This document shows, one piece after another, positions 41,770-50,406 of a stretch of DNA of 64,000 bases. The stretch's first letter is position 1, and each line of letters opens with the position of its first letter. The notes under the pieces were generated by a model. That model saw nothing but the letters and a program-made list of their open reading frames with translations, did no database searches and was not told where the DNA came from. Both the position numbers and the translations under genes were made by a program. The stretch is from an uncultured Bacilli bacterium (lineage in GTDB: Bacteria; Bacillota_I; Bacilli_A; RF39; UBA660), in the NCBI GenBank assembly GCA_944332505.1, contig CALVKC010000001.1, positions 1 through 64,000 on the forward strand, written 5' to 3'.

Positions 41770-42060
41770 TGGTATACATATATGTGTAGTGCGTACCGTA
41801 CGGTGTCATGGGAGAACTACACCTCTTAGTTGGGGAAACCCTTTCTAAGGGGGTTTGGGGGTTAACTTTAGGAAGGGGAGGTAGTTGCTGATAAGCAACG
41901 TATATATAATTGCCAACAACAGTTGGCATTATAAACAGCTTATACAGCAATAGACATCCTTATTTAGAATTATTCAAAATATAAAACACATATTGCTATA
42001 TAGATCCCGGTAGGGAAAAATAAATATAATTGCGCAGGGCGCTAATTATATATTTAATAA
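41770..42060. ncRNA. Gene-free, hairpin-rich, locally G+C-rich element
   Basis: About 290 bases without a credible gene, much richer in G+C than the rest (roughly half G+C in 41791-41880). Elements include GTGTAGT/ACTACAC (41784-41822) enclosing the palindrome ACCGTACGGT; AAACCCTT...GGGGTTT (41836-41856) among four G-runs of 4-5; GTTGCT-GATA-AGCAAC (41884-41899); TGCCAAC-AACA-GTTGGCA (41911-41928); AGCAATA/TATTGCT (41946-41997); TCCC-GGTA-GGGA (42005-42016); and a long GCGC hairpin (42021-42056). It could be a large non-coding RNA or a replication/packaging site. A minus-strand frame here looks spurious. Confidence 0.55.
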
Positions 42061-42076
42061 AAGACAAAAAATAAAT

Positions 42077-42103
42077 CCTCAGGGGACAAAGGTTCCCCTG
42101 AGG
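42077..42103. terminator. Strong hairpin with T-tracts on both sides
   Basis: A 10-bp stem CCTCAGGGGA/TCCCCTGAGG. The minus side reads TTTATTTTTTGTC, the same tail seen after other minus-strand genes here; the plus side reaches TTTTTATTTTTT after GGTGCAGC. Confidence 0.75.
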
Positions 42104-42156
42104 GGTGCAGCTTTTTATTTTTTATTTAATTATTAATATTGAATAAACAATTATAT

Positions 42157-42295
42157 AATTATTACGAATATAGATAAAACTATTCCATAATTAAAGTCTC
42201 AAAGACATATGTATGTGGTGAAATGATTTTCGTTCAACTTTCTTACTGTAACCTTTTAAATTCGATGTATCCTTGCTCATTCATTCGTAATAATT
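42157..42295 (-). ncRNA. Candidate structured RNA closed by a 13-bp stem
   Basis: AATTATTACGAAT (42157-42169) and ATTCGTAATAATT (42283-42295) pair perfectly, closing about 113 bases. Inside are GTCT-CAA-AGAC, GAAA-TGAT-TTTC and ATAG/CTAT hairpins, suggesting a multi-branch fold. The minus strand is preferred because a minus-type terminator follows at 42077-42103 and no gene lies between. No known family was recognised. Confidence 0.45.
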
Positions 42296-42301
42296 TATTA
42301 T

Positions 42302-42334
42302 AATAAGACTAGTACATAATGTACTAGTCTTATT
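42302..42334 (-). terminator. Terminator after 42330-43508
   Basis: A 14-bp perfect stem AATAAGACTAGTAC/GTACTAGTCTTATT overlapping the stop codon. The T-tract on the minus strand is weak. Confidence 0.6.
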
Positions 42335-43508
42335 TATTCGCCTCATGTATTAAAAATACAAAATATTTCAATATAGAATTATTATAACTAATTTTAGTTG
42401 CTATACGTTTACTACGAGTTTTATATTTAGCAGAATTTTTAAGTAATAAAGTTTCAATAATTTCTCTATTTCTTAAATATAATTTATCTTTAGAATTAGG
42501 TTTTGGAGAAATACTAAAAGATAAAAAGTCTACACTTGTAACATCTTTAGATTTACCATCTAAGAAATAATAAGTACATATATTTCTAATTAATTCTTTT
42601 ACTAATTCGAAGTTTTCTGGATTAGTCATGATAGAATCTATAATAGTTCTTAATTCATCTACTCTAACATTTGAATCTGAACACATTTTGCATAATCTAT
42701 AATCTGTAGTAGTAGTTTCTAGTTTATTAAAAGTTTTATCTATACTACGTTCTAATTTTAAAGAATCTGAATCTGCTAGATGATATTCATCTGCTGATAC
42801 ATTATCTGAATCATATGTAATATAGTCTTTATTTTTAAAAGCTTCATAAAATTCTTTAGCTACATTTTTTATAAAAGCTGATACACGAGATTTTAATTGT
42901 TGAATTAGATATACTACATCTTCATCATCATATTCTTTAAATTTTGTTTTATATGAATTAATCCATGTTTCTCCTAAAGAACGTACTGTTCCTATAACAC
43001 TTCCATATTTTACTATATCATATTTATTAGACATATTATTTATAGCATATTCCATAACGTGTCTATAATTTTCTGGAGTTATTGGAAATGATTTAAAATG
43101 TGCTGATGAATAAATTTTACCATTAAATGATAAATATAACATCGCTAATTCTGCATTCTTTTTATCATTTTTCATAATAAAATATCTTAAAATAGTTAAA
43201 GATAAAATACTATGCTCATCTTTAGCTGTAGCTGTATGATCTGATTTAAATCCTGGCATATTGTAATAATAAGTACGTTGTAATATATCTGTAACTTCTT
43301 GTTTAGATATATTCATTACACTAAATAAAGCTTCTTCGTCATCTTTACTAAAAAACATTCTATCTATAGGTGCTATATCATATAAAGATGATGCTCTAGC
43401 TTGAAAAAAATCTGACATTAATTTTTTCCATTTATTTTGATTGGTTTTTAAATTTTTTTCTACCTTTGGGTATAGTTCCTTTAATACTACTTTTGTTATT
43501 TGAGGCAT
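42330..43508 (-). CDS. Unknown protein (392 aa)
   Basis: AAAAAGGAGGG lies 7 bases before ATG 43508. The product is a helical, Lys/Asp-rich 392-residue protein with C...C pairs in the middle (LCKMCSDSN) but no clear domain. Its first 77 bases overlap, in another frame, the end of the 43432-43716 gene. It may be a virion or DNA-associated protein; nothing in the sequence decides it. Confidence 0.75.
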   Translation of the reverse strand: MPQITKVVLKELYPKVEKNLKTNQNKWKKLMSDFFQARASSLYDIAPIDRMFFSKDDEEALFSVMNISKQEVTDILQRTYYYNMPGFKSDHTATAKDEHSILSLTILRYFIMKNDKKNAELAMLYLSFNGKIYSSAHFKSFPITPENYRHVMEYAINNMSNKYDIVKYGSVIGTVRSLGETWINSYKTKFKEYDDEDVVYLIQQLKSRVSAFIKNVAKEFYEAFKNKDYITYDSDNVSADEYHLADSDSLKLERSIDKTFNKLETTTTDYRLCKMCSDSNVRVDELRTIIDSIMTNPENFELVKELIRNICTYYFLDGKSKDVTSVDFLSFSISPKPNSKDKLYLRNREIIETLLLKNSAKYKTRSKRIATKISYNNSILKYFVFLIHEANK

Positions 43509-43716
43509 TTCTGACCCTCCTTTTTCTTTTACCGTAATGTTTTTTAGTATTAAATCTATTAAATCTTGCTACATCTATACTAGGATCTATAATTCCAGTA
43601 TATGCTTTTTCTCTATATAATTCTAATAAATCACAGCAAGTACATATTCTATCACATTCTTCTACGTCATCAATTTTTGATAATGTATCATAAATAACAC
43701 AATGCTTACAATTCAT
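43432..43716 (-). CDS. Small Cys-rich, basic-tailed protein (94 aa) overlapping next gene
   Basis: ATG 43716 (MNCKHCVIYD) follows AAAGGAGAT. The N-terminal half has six Cys (CKHC, then C..ICTCC), likely zinc-binding. The C-terminal 35 residues are strongly basic (GKRKRRVRN..., KGRKKFKNQSK), suited to nucleic-acid binding, and are encoded within the 77-base overlap with the next gene. Function unknown. Confidence 0.7.
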   Translation of the reverse strand: MNCKHCVIYDTLSKIDDVEECDRICTCCDLLELYREKAYTGIIDPSIDVARFNRFNTKKHYGKRKRRVRNASNNKSSIKGTIPKGRKKFKNQSK

Positions 43717-43811
43717 ATACAAAAATCTCCTTTAATAATACATTTATATATTGATGTAAACATGTAGATATTAGTAGATAATAATACTAATATATAAAAA
43801 TCCCCTTAGAG

Positions 43812-43840
43812 TAGCTCTAGTACATTATGTACTAGAGCTA
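43812..43840 (-). terminator. Terminator after 43849-44406
   Basis: A 13-bp stem TAGCTCTAGTACA/TGTACTAGAGCTA with a TTA loop. Confidence 0.7.
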
Positions 43841-43848
43841 TTTCTCCG

Positions 43849-44406
43849 TTAAAATTTATAATTACTAGGTACAGGTTTTAAATCATTTTCTTTATATATA
43901 TCTTTATAATTATTTATAAGAAATACCATTTTATATTTCTTCAATGATGTTTTATTAAAAGATGTAATTCCAGATTCCGCAATATCTCCATTATATTCCC
44001 AAATAGGACTATAATTAGATAGTTTATTATCAAAATATCTTAATCCTGTAATAAAATTATCTGAAAATAATTCATTTAATTTATTATATAATTCTAAATC
44101 TTTTTCTCCAGAATAATCAACCCATACACCTAAGTTAATATTAAATCCTTTTATTGAATCTATAAATTCTTTTAATACATTTTCTATAGAATAATTATCA
44201 CTATCAATAACAATTAAAACTCCAATATTTAAATTTAATCTATCTAATTCAAATAAAGTACGTTTAAAATATTTTGTATCATTATAATGATATGAAATGA
44301 TAAAATTATCAGTTAATTTAGATAATTCTTTAAAATTAATTTCAATATTTTCAGTTAAATCTTTTTTAGTTAAATGATAAGCTTTCTCCATGATACTATT
44401 CTCCAA
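43849..44406 (-). CDS. Unknown alpha/beta protein (185 aa)
   Basis: Starts inside the end of the 44396-44884 gene. The alternating strand/helix pattern (LNIGVLIVIDSDNYSIENVLKEF, INLGVWVDYSGEKDLELY) resembles part of a TIM barrel, but no catalytic or Cys motif is present. Function unknown. Confidence 0.7.
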   Translation of the reverse strand: MENSIMEKAYHLTKKDLTENIEINFKELSKLTDNFIISYHYNDTKYFKRTLFELDRLNLNIGVLIVIDSDNYSIENVLKEFIDSIKGFNINLGVWVDYSGEKDLELYNKLNELFSDNFITGLRYFDNKLSNYSPIWEYNGDIAESGITSFNKTSLKKYKMVFLINNYKDIYKENDLKPVPSNYKF

Positions 44407-44884
44407 ATACTTCTTTTACAACTACATCTAATATTTTCTTTGTATTTTCAGAAAAAGGTTTTTTATCTCTTTCTTGCAAATAATATTCGTAATTATTACC
44501 ACCAAATTTTATTTTCATAGCTTGCCAGTCTATAAGCATTTCTGCTATATAAATAGGAGGCATATCCTCTATATAGTTTTCACGAACCCAGTATTGAGGA
44601 TGATGTGGATTATTTAAATAATGATGTTCCCATGCTTCATCAAATAAATCTTTATCTCTTTCTTCACCATCGCAAGGATAAAACCAATTTCTATACGCAT
44701 CAAATTCAATATCTTCAAATTTTGATTGATCGTGTCTTTGAATTAATTCTCCTAAAGAAGATACACTGACATTTAACGCTTTACATAATGGATCTTTATA
44801 CTGTTCAAATGCAAGTTTCACATTAAATAAATGCTCATCAATATATCTTCTATATTCCATTTCTTTAATTTCTAATTCATCCAT
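44396..44884 (-). CDS. DUF5662-like phage protein (162 aa)
   Basis: The pattern LIQRHDQSKFEDIEFDAYRNWF followed by AWEHHYLNNPHHPQYW is that of the DUF5662 family common in phages. Its conserved His/Asp cluster suggests a metal site similar to HD hydrolases, but the reaction is unknown. It has a class A-like box upstream (44899-44912) and GGAGTTG before the ATG. The stop overlaps the next start. Confidence 0.7.
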   Translation of the reverse strand: MDELEIKEMEYRRYIDEHLFNVKLAFEQYKDPLCKALNVSVSSLGELIQRHDQSKFEDIEFDAYRNWFYPCDGEERDKDLFDEAWEHHYLNNPHHPQYWVRENYIEDMPPIYIAEMLIDWQAMKIKFGGNNYEYYLQERDKKPFSENTKKILDVVVKEVFGE

Positions 44885-44898
44885 TGAAAATCAACTCC

Positions 44899-44912
44899 TT
44901 TAATATATAGTT
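44899..44912 (-). promoter_or_regulatory. AT-rich promoter-like box (class A variant)
   Basis: On the minus strand AACTATATATTAAA, directly before the 44884 start and after a terminator. Spacing to the gene is short. Confidence 0.4.
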
Positions 44913-44928
44913 TCCAGACAAAAAATAA

Positions 44929-44952
44929 AAGAGAAGTAAAATTACTTCTCTT
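44929..44952 (-). terminator. Terminator after 44942-45766
   Basis: A stem of about 10 bp, AAGAGAAGTAA/TTACTTCTCTT, followed on the minus strand by TTTATTTTTTG. Confidence 0.7.
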
Positions 44953-45766
44953 CCATTAATTCTGTTATTAAATATTTAAAAGCAGTTAATTCTTCCGCTT
45001 CTATATTAATTATATCATTATGATCTTTATAAAAGAATAATTTACTATTTTTTCTAATTATTATATCAAAACTATCTGAAGGTATAGAAAAATCTTCATC
45101 TTTAGAAAGAATTATATCATTAGCAACTTCTTTCATATATTGATATAATTCTTTTATTGAATTTCGTTCTAATAATGAATAAGAATATTCTCCTTCATAA
45201 TCTATTGGAGTAATTATCATTATTTTAGTTTCTTCATCATCTTCAGGAATATAATTATCAATTGATACATATTTACACCATTTTTTAAATGTATCATAAG
45301 AACAGTTTTTAAAGAAATCTATTAAATTAATTCCATTAGGCATAATTAAGAAATTATCAAAATAATGCTTCAATATATCATTAGTATCAATATCTTCAAT
45401 TAGATCATATATATTATTATAAATAATAAACTGTATATCATCAGTAAATAATTTAATAGCAGGAGACGAATGTTTTATATAAAGTTTAATTATTGTATGA
45501 TGTGATTTTAATGTATACCTAGAATTACTACATAAATCTACAACATCTTCTGATAATATATTATACACATATTCATACTCGTTGCTATTTTTTAATAATA
45601 CTGTACCATCATAACAATTTTTTTCATTATTTTTTGATTTATTAACAGCAATAATTTTTATTAATGAATCATCATCGTATTTAAAACTTTTGTTTATAGT
45701 ACGATCTTTTATCCATTCTTTAAACTCTTCATATGAAGAGTTTTCTAAAAATTTAATTAAATCCAT
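44942..45766 (-). CDS. Unknown protein with two copies of one domain (274 aa)
   Basis: The two halves start alike: LIKFLENSSYEEFKEWIKD near residue 3 and LIDFFKNCSYDTFKKWCKY near residue 150. Each is followed by a strand-rich section containing I..I and Tyr/Asp-rich parts. The 31648-32034 protein is a single copy. This points to an internal duplication plus a dispersed paralogue. Function unknown. Confidence 0.7.
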   Translation of the reverse strand: MDLIKFLENSSYEEFKEWIKDRTINKSFKYDDDSLIKIIAVNKSKNNEKNCYDGTVLLKNSNEYEYVYNILSEDVVDLCSNSRYTLKSHHTIIKLYIKHSSPAIKLFTDDIQFIIYNNIYDLIEDIDTNDILKHYFDNFLIMPNGINLIDFFKNCSYDTFKKWCKYVSIDNYIPEDDEETKIMIITPIDYEGEYSYSLLERNSIKELYQYMKEVANDIILSKDEDFSIPSDSFDIIIRKNSKLFFYKDHNDIINIEAEELTAFKYLITELMEEK

Positions 45767-45768
45767 AT

Positions 45769-46317
45769 TTATTTTATCCTTTCTACTGGTAAATATACTA
45801 CACGTATATTTTCATTCCTATCAATTAATAATCCAATATCTGGAATTCTTCCTTTGCATTCAAAATATGTTTTATAAGCTGAATACGTTCCATCCTCAAT
45901 ATTTTTATGATCTAATACTTTTCCATTTTTAAATAAATACTCATCAGTATTAGATCCCATATCTTCATCAGCATATTTATATACAAATTCTGAGTCTGGA
46001 AATTTTTGAGATAAAATACCTACTAACTTTGGAACTCCTGACCATGCAGTATCAAATGCTAGTATAGAATGATCATCAGTGTATGTATTATATGCATTCC
46101 ACTTAGTTCCCCATTTATTTATACTCCAATCAAACCAATTATCTTTACCATATAAATGACGTTCATTTATTCCTAATGGACCTTGATAAATATAATCTGG
46201 CATAGGAATAATTTTATTAAAATCCATTACTTCTCCATCGCCTTCAAGGTAATTAACTACATTATTTAATACTTTTTCATCTTTGATATGAATTAAATTA
46301 GTTATATGATTAGGCAT
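45769..46317 (-). CDS. YubB/DUF1281-like ferredoxin-fold protein (182 aa)
   Basis: Matches the family pattern MPNHITN...I, DFNKIIPMP, NWFDWSINKWGTKWNAY, FDTAWSGVPKLV..LS..FP and YADEDMGSN. Such proteins are frequent on plasmids and phages and their function is unknown. The C-terminus LPVERIK has the PVxRI form noted elsewhere in this window. AAGGAGG precedes the ATG; the next gene follows after 2 bases. Confidence 0.8.
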   Translation of the reverse strand: MPNHITNLIHIKDEKVLNNVVNYLEGDGEVMDFNKIIPMPDYIYQGPLGINERHLYGKDNWFDWSINKWGTKWNAYNTYTDDHSILAFDTAWSGVPKLVGILSQKFPDSEFVYKYADEDMGSNTDEYLFKNGKVLDHKNIEDGTYSAYKTYFECKGRIPDIGLLIDRNENIRVVYLPVERIK

Positions 46318-46343
46318 TTTTAACTCCTCCTTATATTTAATTT

Positions 46344-46889
46344 TTAATAAGGCATTTCAATAGAATTCATTAACTTTTCTAATCTATTTACAAGTGATTC
46401 TAATTCTTTTTCTATAGATGCTTTGATCTTTTTAGTATCATATTTATCAACCAAAAAACTATTTAAATACCTATCAATAGTATCCATTACATTATTTGCA
46501 TACCCAATATTATACATAGTTTCAAGGTCATCACGATTTTCGTGTATATAAGTTAATAAATCTATATCATTATTATTTTTAATATTAGACACATTATTTA
46601 ATATTTCAGCATAGATTAAAGTAATAGTTGTATTAAAACTTTTTTCTATTATATTTCTTATATCATTATTCGAATTAAGATTTTTATAATAATTAAAGAA
46701 AATTTTAAATCTATGCTTCATAACATCATTATTACATTTTAAAAAACTTTTTGCATTTATAAATTCTTTTATAAGAGTATTGCATTCATTATATAACTTT
46801 ATTTTACTATTTAATTCAGTAATATAGTCTTTTAAATATGATTTTTGTTTATTTTCAGTATTATCAACTTTAAATAATGGATCTGTCAT
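46344..46889 (-). CDS. Unknown helical protein (181 aa)
   Basis: An almost wholly helical protein, probably coiled-coil in part (KSYLKDYITELNSKIKLYNEC; KKIKASIEKELESLVNRLEKLMNS). It starts two bases after the stop of 46892-47398. Function unknown. Confidence 0.7.
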   Translation of the reverse strand: MTDPLFKVDNTENKQKSYLKDYITELNSKIKLYNECNTLIKEFINAKSFLKCNNDVMKHRFKIFFNYYKNLNSNNDIRNIIEKSFNTTITLIYAEILNNVSNIKNNNDIDLLTYIHENRDDLETMYNIGYANNVMDTIDRYLNSFLVDKYDTKKIKASIEKELESLVNRLEKLMNSIEMPY

Positions 46890-46891
46890 AT

Positions 46892-47398
46892 TTATTCTCC
46901 TTTATAATCATCCAATATAGCACTAAGAATTACTCCAATAGTATATTGATCATATTCTTTAATTGATACATCATAATTTAAATATATCTTAGAAGTTAAT
47001 ACGACATAATTATTTGGACTTATTGTTACTCCTATTTCTTTCTCATCTTCATCCATAGATTTAAAATAATCATAATCAAAGAATCCTATACTATTTCCAC
47101 AGATTTCTGATTTTTGAATATTAATAGTATTAAAGAATTCTGTATAATTATTTTCTAATACTTCTTCATTAAAGATCATAAAAGATAAAGTATAATTCAT
47201 ACCAGAAACTTTACTATTAATTTCTTCAGCAAATGCTAAATAATTTCCTGGTTTTAAATTATCTATCTGATATATAAAGTTATAATCATCTATTGTATTT
47301 TCACTATCAGATACAATAATTCTATTATTTTTAAATGTAATTCTACAAACAAATTTTAAATTAAATTGTTTTTCAATACGGCTAACTAATTCGTTCAT
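46892..47398 (-). CDS. Unknown beta-rich protein (168 aa)
   Basis: Beta-rich 168-residue protein with AGGAGG before the ATG, first gene after the topoisomerase A-subunit gene and its terminator. No motif recognised. Confidence 0.7.
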   Translation of the reverse strand: MNELVSRIEKQFNLKFVCRITFKNNRIIVSDSENTIDDYNFIYQIDNLKPGNYLAFAEEINSKVSGMNYTLSFMIFNEEVLENNYTEFFNTINIQKSEICGNSIGFFDYDYFKSMDEDEKEIGVTISPNNYVVLTSKIYLNYDVSIKEYDQYTIGVILSAILDDYKGE

Positions 47399-47427
47399 TT
47401 TTTAATCCTCCTATATTTTAAAATAAA

Positions 47428-47450
47428 GAAGTAGTCATATTGACTACTTC
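47428..47450 (-). terminator. Terminator after topoisomerase A subunit
   Basis: A 10-bp stem GAAGTAGTCA/TGACTACTTC followed on the minus strand by TTTATTTTAAAA. Confidence 0.75.
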
Positions 47451-49801
47451 GCTTTAATAATATTTGTTTTCACAATCATATCACTTCTTGTAGCTAATAC
47501 TTTAGATCCTGTAGAAATACTACTTCCTACTGCTAAATCTGCTACTTTAATCTCTGTAGTTCCTGATTGTGAAACCACTCTAATAGAATCTTTTACATTG
47601 ACACCATATACTGCTTGAATTGTATCCCCTTTTCCAAGTTTAATAACTTTACTAGGAGCTTTATTTCTTGCAGTAGCTGGTAATGCCATTGGTGACAATC
47701 TGTTTATGTAACCTTTGTTTGTGATTACGACAATATCTGTTGTATCCTTAGTAACCACAGACAATCCTTCTACTTCTCCATTAGGCATTGATTTAGCACC
47801 TTTTGTAGATCTCTTTAAATAAGGGATTTCTGCACAAGGAATTCTCAATGCTTTATTTTTGTTATATACTACTACATCGCTATGTTGTCCTAAGATCATA
47901 ATATCTTGAACTGTATCTCCTTCTTCTAGTTTAACATAAACAATTCCAGAAGGTGTAGCTGTAATAATATCATCTAAATCCATTCGTTTAATATTTCCAT
48001 TCTTAGTTAAAACTACGATAAAATATTTAGCTTTAGATTTAGAGAACTTTGCAACCATAGGTTCATAGAAAACGGAATTAATATTAGCTGTAAGATTTTT
48101 AATTACCATACGAATATCAATTCCTGGACTATTTCTATCACTAAATGCAATTTTATGTACAGGTAATTTATAAACTTTACCAAGTTCATCAAAGATTAAA
48201 ATGTTTTCTCTATTTTCAACAGATAATACACTCTTTGGAGTATCACCTTTTAAATTTCCAATAGGTTCATTCATTTGAATTTTCTTGATAAAATTATTTT
48301 CTGTAATAACAAGTTTAAATTGTCCAGCAGGAATATTGCTTGCTTGTTCTACAGATATAATTCTAGATTTTCTAGGTTTACCGTATTTAGCTTTATAAGC
48401 TAATAATTCTTCTTCTAATTCTTTTTGAATTACTGTTTCATCTACTATTTTACGTTCATATTCTTTAATAGCTGCTAGTAAATCTTTAGCTTCTTGTTTA
48501 TATTTAGAAAGATATCCAGCGCTTAATCGATAAAGCTGAACGTTAATAATAAATTTAGCTTGTAAATCAGTAAGTTTAATTTTATCTACTAGATAATTGA
48601 TAATAATACTATTATCTGTAGACTTTTGTTTCTTGATCATATTAATTACAGTATCCATTTTACCAGAAGTGATTACTTTAATAAAAGCATCTACTTGATG
48701 ATATCTTGTTTGTTTATCCTGTAATCTATTACAATATAATCTAAATTTTGTTTCTAATCTCTGTAAAATAAATGCTTGAAGATAAGATTTATAACCTAAT
48801 CTTACTGGAGTTATCCCATCTAGAACTTCAAAGTTTACAGAATAAGATTTTTCTAATAGGGTATTTTTATATAAAACTTGTTTAACAAATTCTGGATCTG
48901 ACCCTTTCTTTAATTGAAGAATAAATTTAATCTCTTCTTCAGTGTTTTTATCAATAGATTTCATAATCTGAACAATTTTATTGTTTAAAATTAATTCATC
49001 TATTTTATCAGTAATAGTATCCAAATATGTATTATCAGGAATAGATCTGATAATTAATGCAGGATATCCATTATATTCAGAAGTTTCAATAATTCCTCTT
49101 ACTTTAAAACTTCCTGTTCCTGTATTTGTAATACTTCTCCAATCAGCATCTACTATTTCGCATGGCATACATGTATCAGGTACTAATACAATATTAGCAT
49201 TCGGATCATGTAATAATGCGATAGTAGCATCAATAACTTCATTAATATTATGAGAAGGTATTTCAACTTTAAGACCTGTTGCAATACCAGATGCTCCATT
49301 AATTAATAATAAAGGAACTGCAGCTGGAAGATAACTAGGTTCTAATAATGTATTATCATAATTATCGTCCCAGTCTACAACTTTATTAGTTTCTTGAAGT
49401 TCACTAATTACACATTCAACTGCAAATGGGCTTAATTTAGCCTCAGTATAACGTGCAGCTGATGCTCCATCACCTTGGAAGTTTCCAAAGTTACCTTGTT
49501 TAATAATCAAAGGCTCATTTATTTCAAACCAATTGACCATTGGTTTCATTGCACCATAAACTGAAGTATCACCATGAGGGTGATATTTACCTACTACATC
49601 CCCCATAATTCTGGCAGATTTAATAGTGTTATTAATAGCTTTTTGGTCATGATACATATCCCATAAAATTCTTCGCTGAACTGGTTTTAATCCATCTTTA
49701 TATTCTGGGATTGATCTATTACGAGCTACGTAAATTGCATATCTTTGCATATCCATTTTACTTTGCTCATTTATATTAGATTGCTTTATATTTTCAGCCA
49801 T
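47444..49801 (-). CDS. Type II topoisomerase subunit A (GyrA/ParC-like)
   Basis: 785 residues. It shows the breakage-reunion core: DGLKPVQRRILWDMY, MGDVVGKYHPHGDTSVYGAM, and the catalytic Tyr in ASAARYTEAKLSPFA (Y118). A coiled-coil and a C-terminal blade region with GDTPKSVLSV and TNKGYINRLS-type strands follow. Paired with the B subunit at 52366-54750 it would relax or decatenate DNA during phage replication. Gyrase or topo IV type cannot be decided: the GyrA-box (QRRGGKG) is not seen, which favours a topo IV-like or relaxing enzyme. Confidence 0.93.
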   Translation of the reverse strand: MAENIKQSNINEQSKMDMQRYAIYVARNRSIPEYKDGLKPVQRRILWDMYHDQKAINNTIKSARIMGDVVGKYHPHGDTSVYGAMKPMVNWFEINEPLIIKQGNFGNFQGDGASAARYTEAKLSPFAVECVISELQETNKVVDWDDNYDNTLLEPSYLPAAVPLLLINGASGIATGLKVEIPSHNINEVIDATIALLHDPNANIVLVPDTCMPCEIVDADWRSITNTGTGSFKVRGIIETSEYNGYPALIIRSIPDNTYLDTITDKIDELILNNKIVQIMKSIDKNTEEEIKFILQLKKGSDPEFVKQVLYKNTLLEKSYSVNFEVLDGITPVRLGYKSYLQAFILQRLETKFRLYCNRLQDKQTRYHQVDAFIKVITSGKMDTVINMIKKQKSTDNSIIINYLVDKIKLTDLQAKFIINVQLYRLSAGYLSKYKQEAKDLLAAIKEYERKIVDETVIQKELEEELLAYKAKYGKPRKSRIISVEQASNIPAGQFKLVITENNFIKKIQMNEPIGNLKGDTPKSVLSVENRENILIFDELGKVYKLPVHKIAFSDRNSPGIDIRMVIKNLTANINSVFYEPMVAKFSKSKAKYFIVVLTKNGNIKRMDLDDIITATPSGIVYVKLEEGDTVQDIMILGQHSDVVVYNKNKALRIPCAEIPYLKRSTKGAKSMPNGEVEGLSVVTKDTTDIVVITNKGYINRLSPMALPATARNKAPSKVIKLGKGDTIQAVYGVNVKDSIRVVSQSGTTEIKVADLAVGSSISTGSKVLATRSDMIVKTNIIKAK

Positions 49802-49875
49802 ATATTTACCTCCTAAATTAATAAGTTGTAAAATTACTAATTAATAATTAATTTAGTTCTCCTTTCTATCTTTTA

Positions 49876-49889
49876 TATAATATATAATT
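49876..49889 (-). promoter_or_regulatory. AT-rich promoter box (class A) for topoisomerase A
   Basis: Exact AATTATATATTATA on the minus strand, 75 bases before the ATG. Confidence 0.65.
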
Positions 49890-49900
49890 GGAAAAAAGAT

Positions 49901-49930
49901 TACCATCTAGACTAAAGTGTCTAGATGGTA
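49901..49930 (-). terminator. Terminator after 49937-50308
   Basis: A 12-bp stem TACCATCTAGAC/GTCTAGATGGTA followed on the minus strand by ATCTTTTTTCC. Confidence 0.8.
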
Positions 49931-49936
49931 GAATAA

Positions 49937-50308
49937 TTATTCAGCTGTTACTGGTTCTACATCTAATCCAATAACTTTAGTAATTTTGCCTTCTTTATTA
50001 GTAAATACTCTAGGTGAAATAACAATATCTCCTAATTTTTCAATTGCATCATATTTATTTTCAAATACTACAACCTTGAAAGATTTTTCTTCAGGGTTAA
50101 AGCTGTTTACAAATCCAATTGCAGTATAACCGAATCCATTAACTCCTAAATATGTTTTCTTTGTAGATAATGTAATATTGATTAATTCAAAAGATACGTT
50201 AGATAAAATATCTACTAAATCTTCTTCTGTATATTTTGCATTTTCTACAGTTGCTAATTTAACAGTTAAATGCTTCATTGTAGGCTTTTTAGATTTTTCG
50301 TTTTTCAT
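49937..50308 (-). CDS. Unknown small protein, probably late (123 aa)
   Basis: TTAGGAGG lies before the ATG. It begins with a basic stretch (MKNEKSKKPTMKHLTVK) and is then beta-rich, ending in an acidic tail. A class B box lies at 50355-50366 and a terminator follows, so it is a one-gene unit, perhaps a virion component. Function unknown. Confidence 0.7.
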   Translation of the reverse strand: MKNEKSKKPTMKHLTVKLATVENAKYTEEDLVDILSNVSFELINITLSTKKTYLGVNGFGYTAIGFVNSFNPEEKSFKVVVFENKYDAIEKLGDIVISPRVFTNKEGKITKVIGLDVEPVTAE

Positions 50309-50354
50309 AATTTTAATTCCTCCTAAATATATAAATCATATGATTACGTGAATC

Positions 50355-50366
50355 TACTCAAATGTT
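50355..50366 (-). promoter_or_regulatory. Late promoter (class B) for 49937-50308
   Basis: On the minus strand AACA TTTGAG TA; the following CACGTAATCA resembles the sequence after the portal box. Confidence 0.5.
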
Positions 50367-50406
50367 TATATATTTTTTAAATAAAATTATATAAGCTTTA
50401 CTTATA

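Noticed and set aside
41666..41950. Minus-strand open frame of 94 codons upstream of the holin
   Set aside because: Its translation is low in charged residues, runs through the hairpin-rich G+C island, and has no good ribosome binding site. It overlaps the holin start and late box. It is more likely a by-product of the structured element.
47444..49801. PVQRRI in topoisomerase A as another copy of the PVxRI motif
   Set aside because: DGLKPVQRRIL is part of the universally conserved GyrA/ParC fold, so it is not evidence for a phage-specific linear motif.
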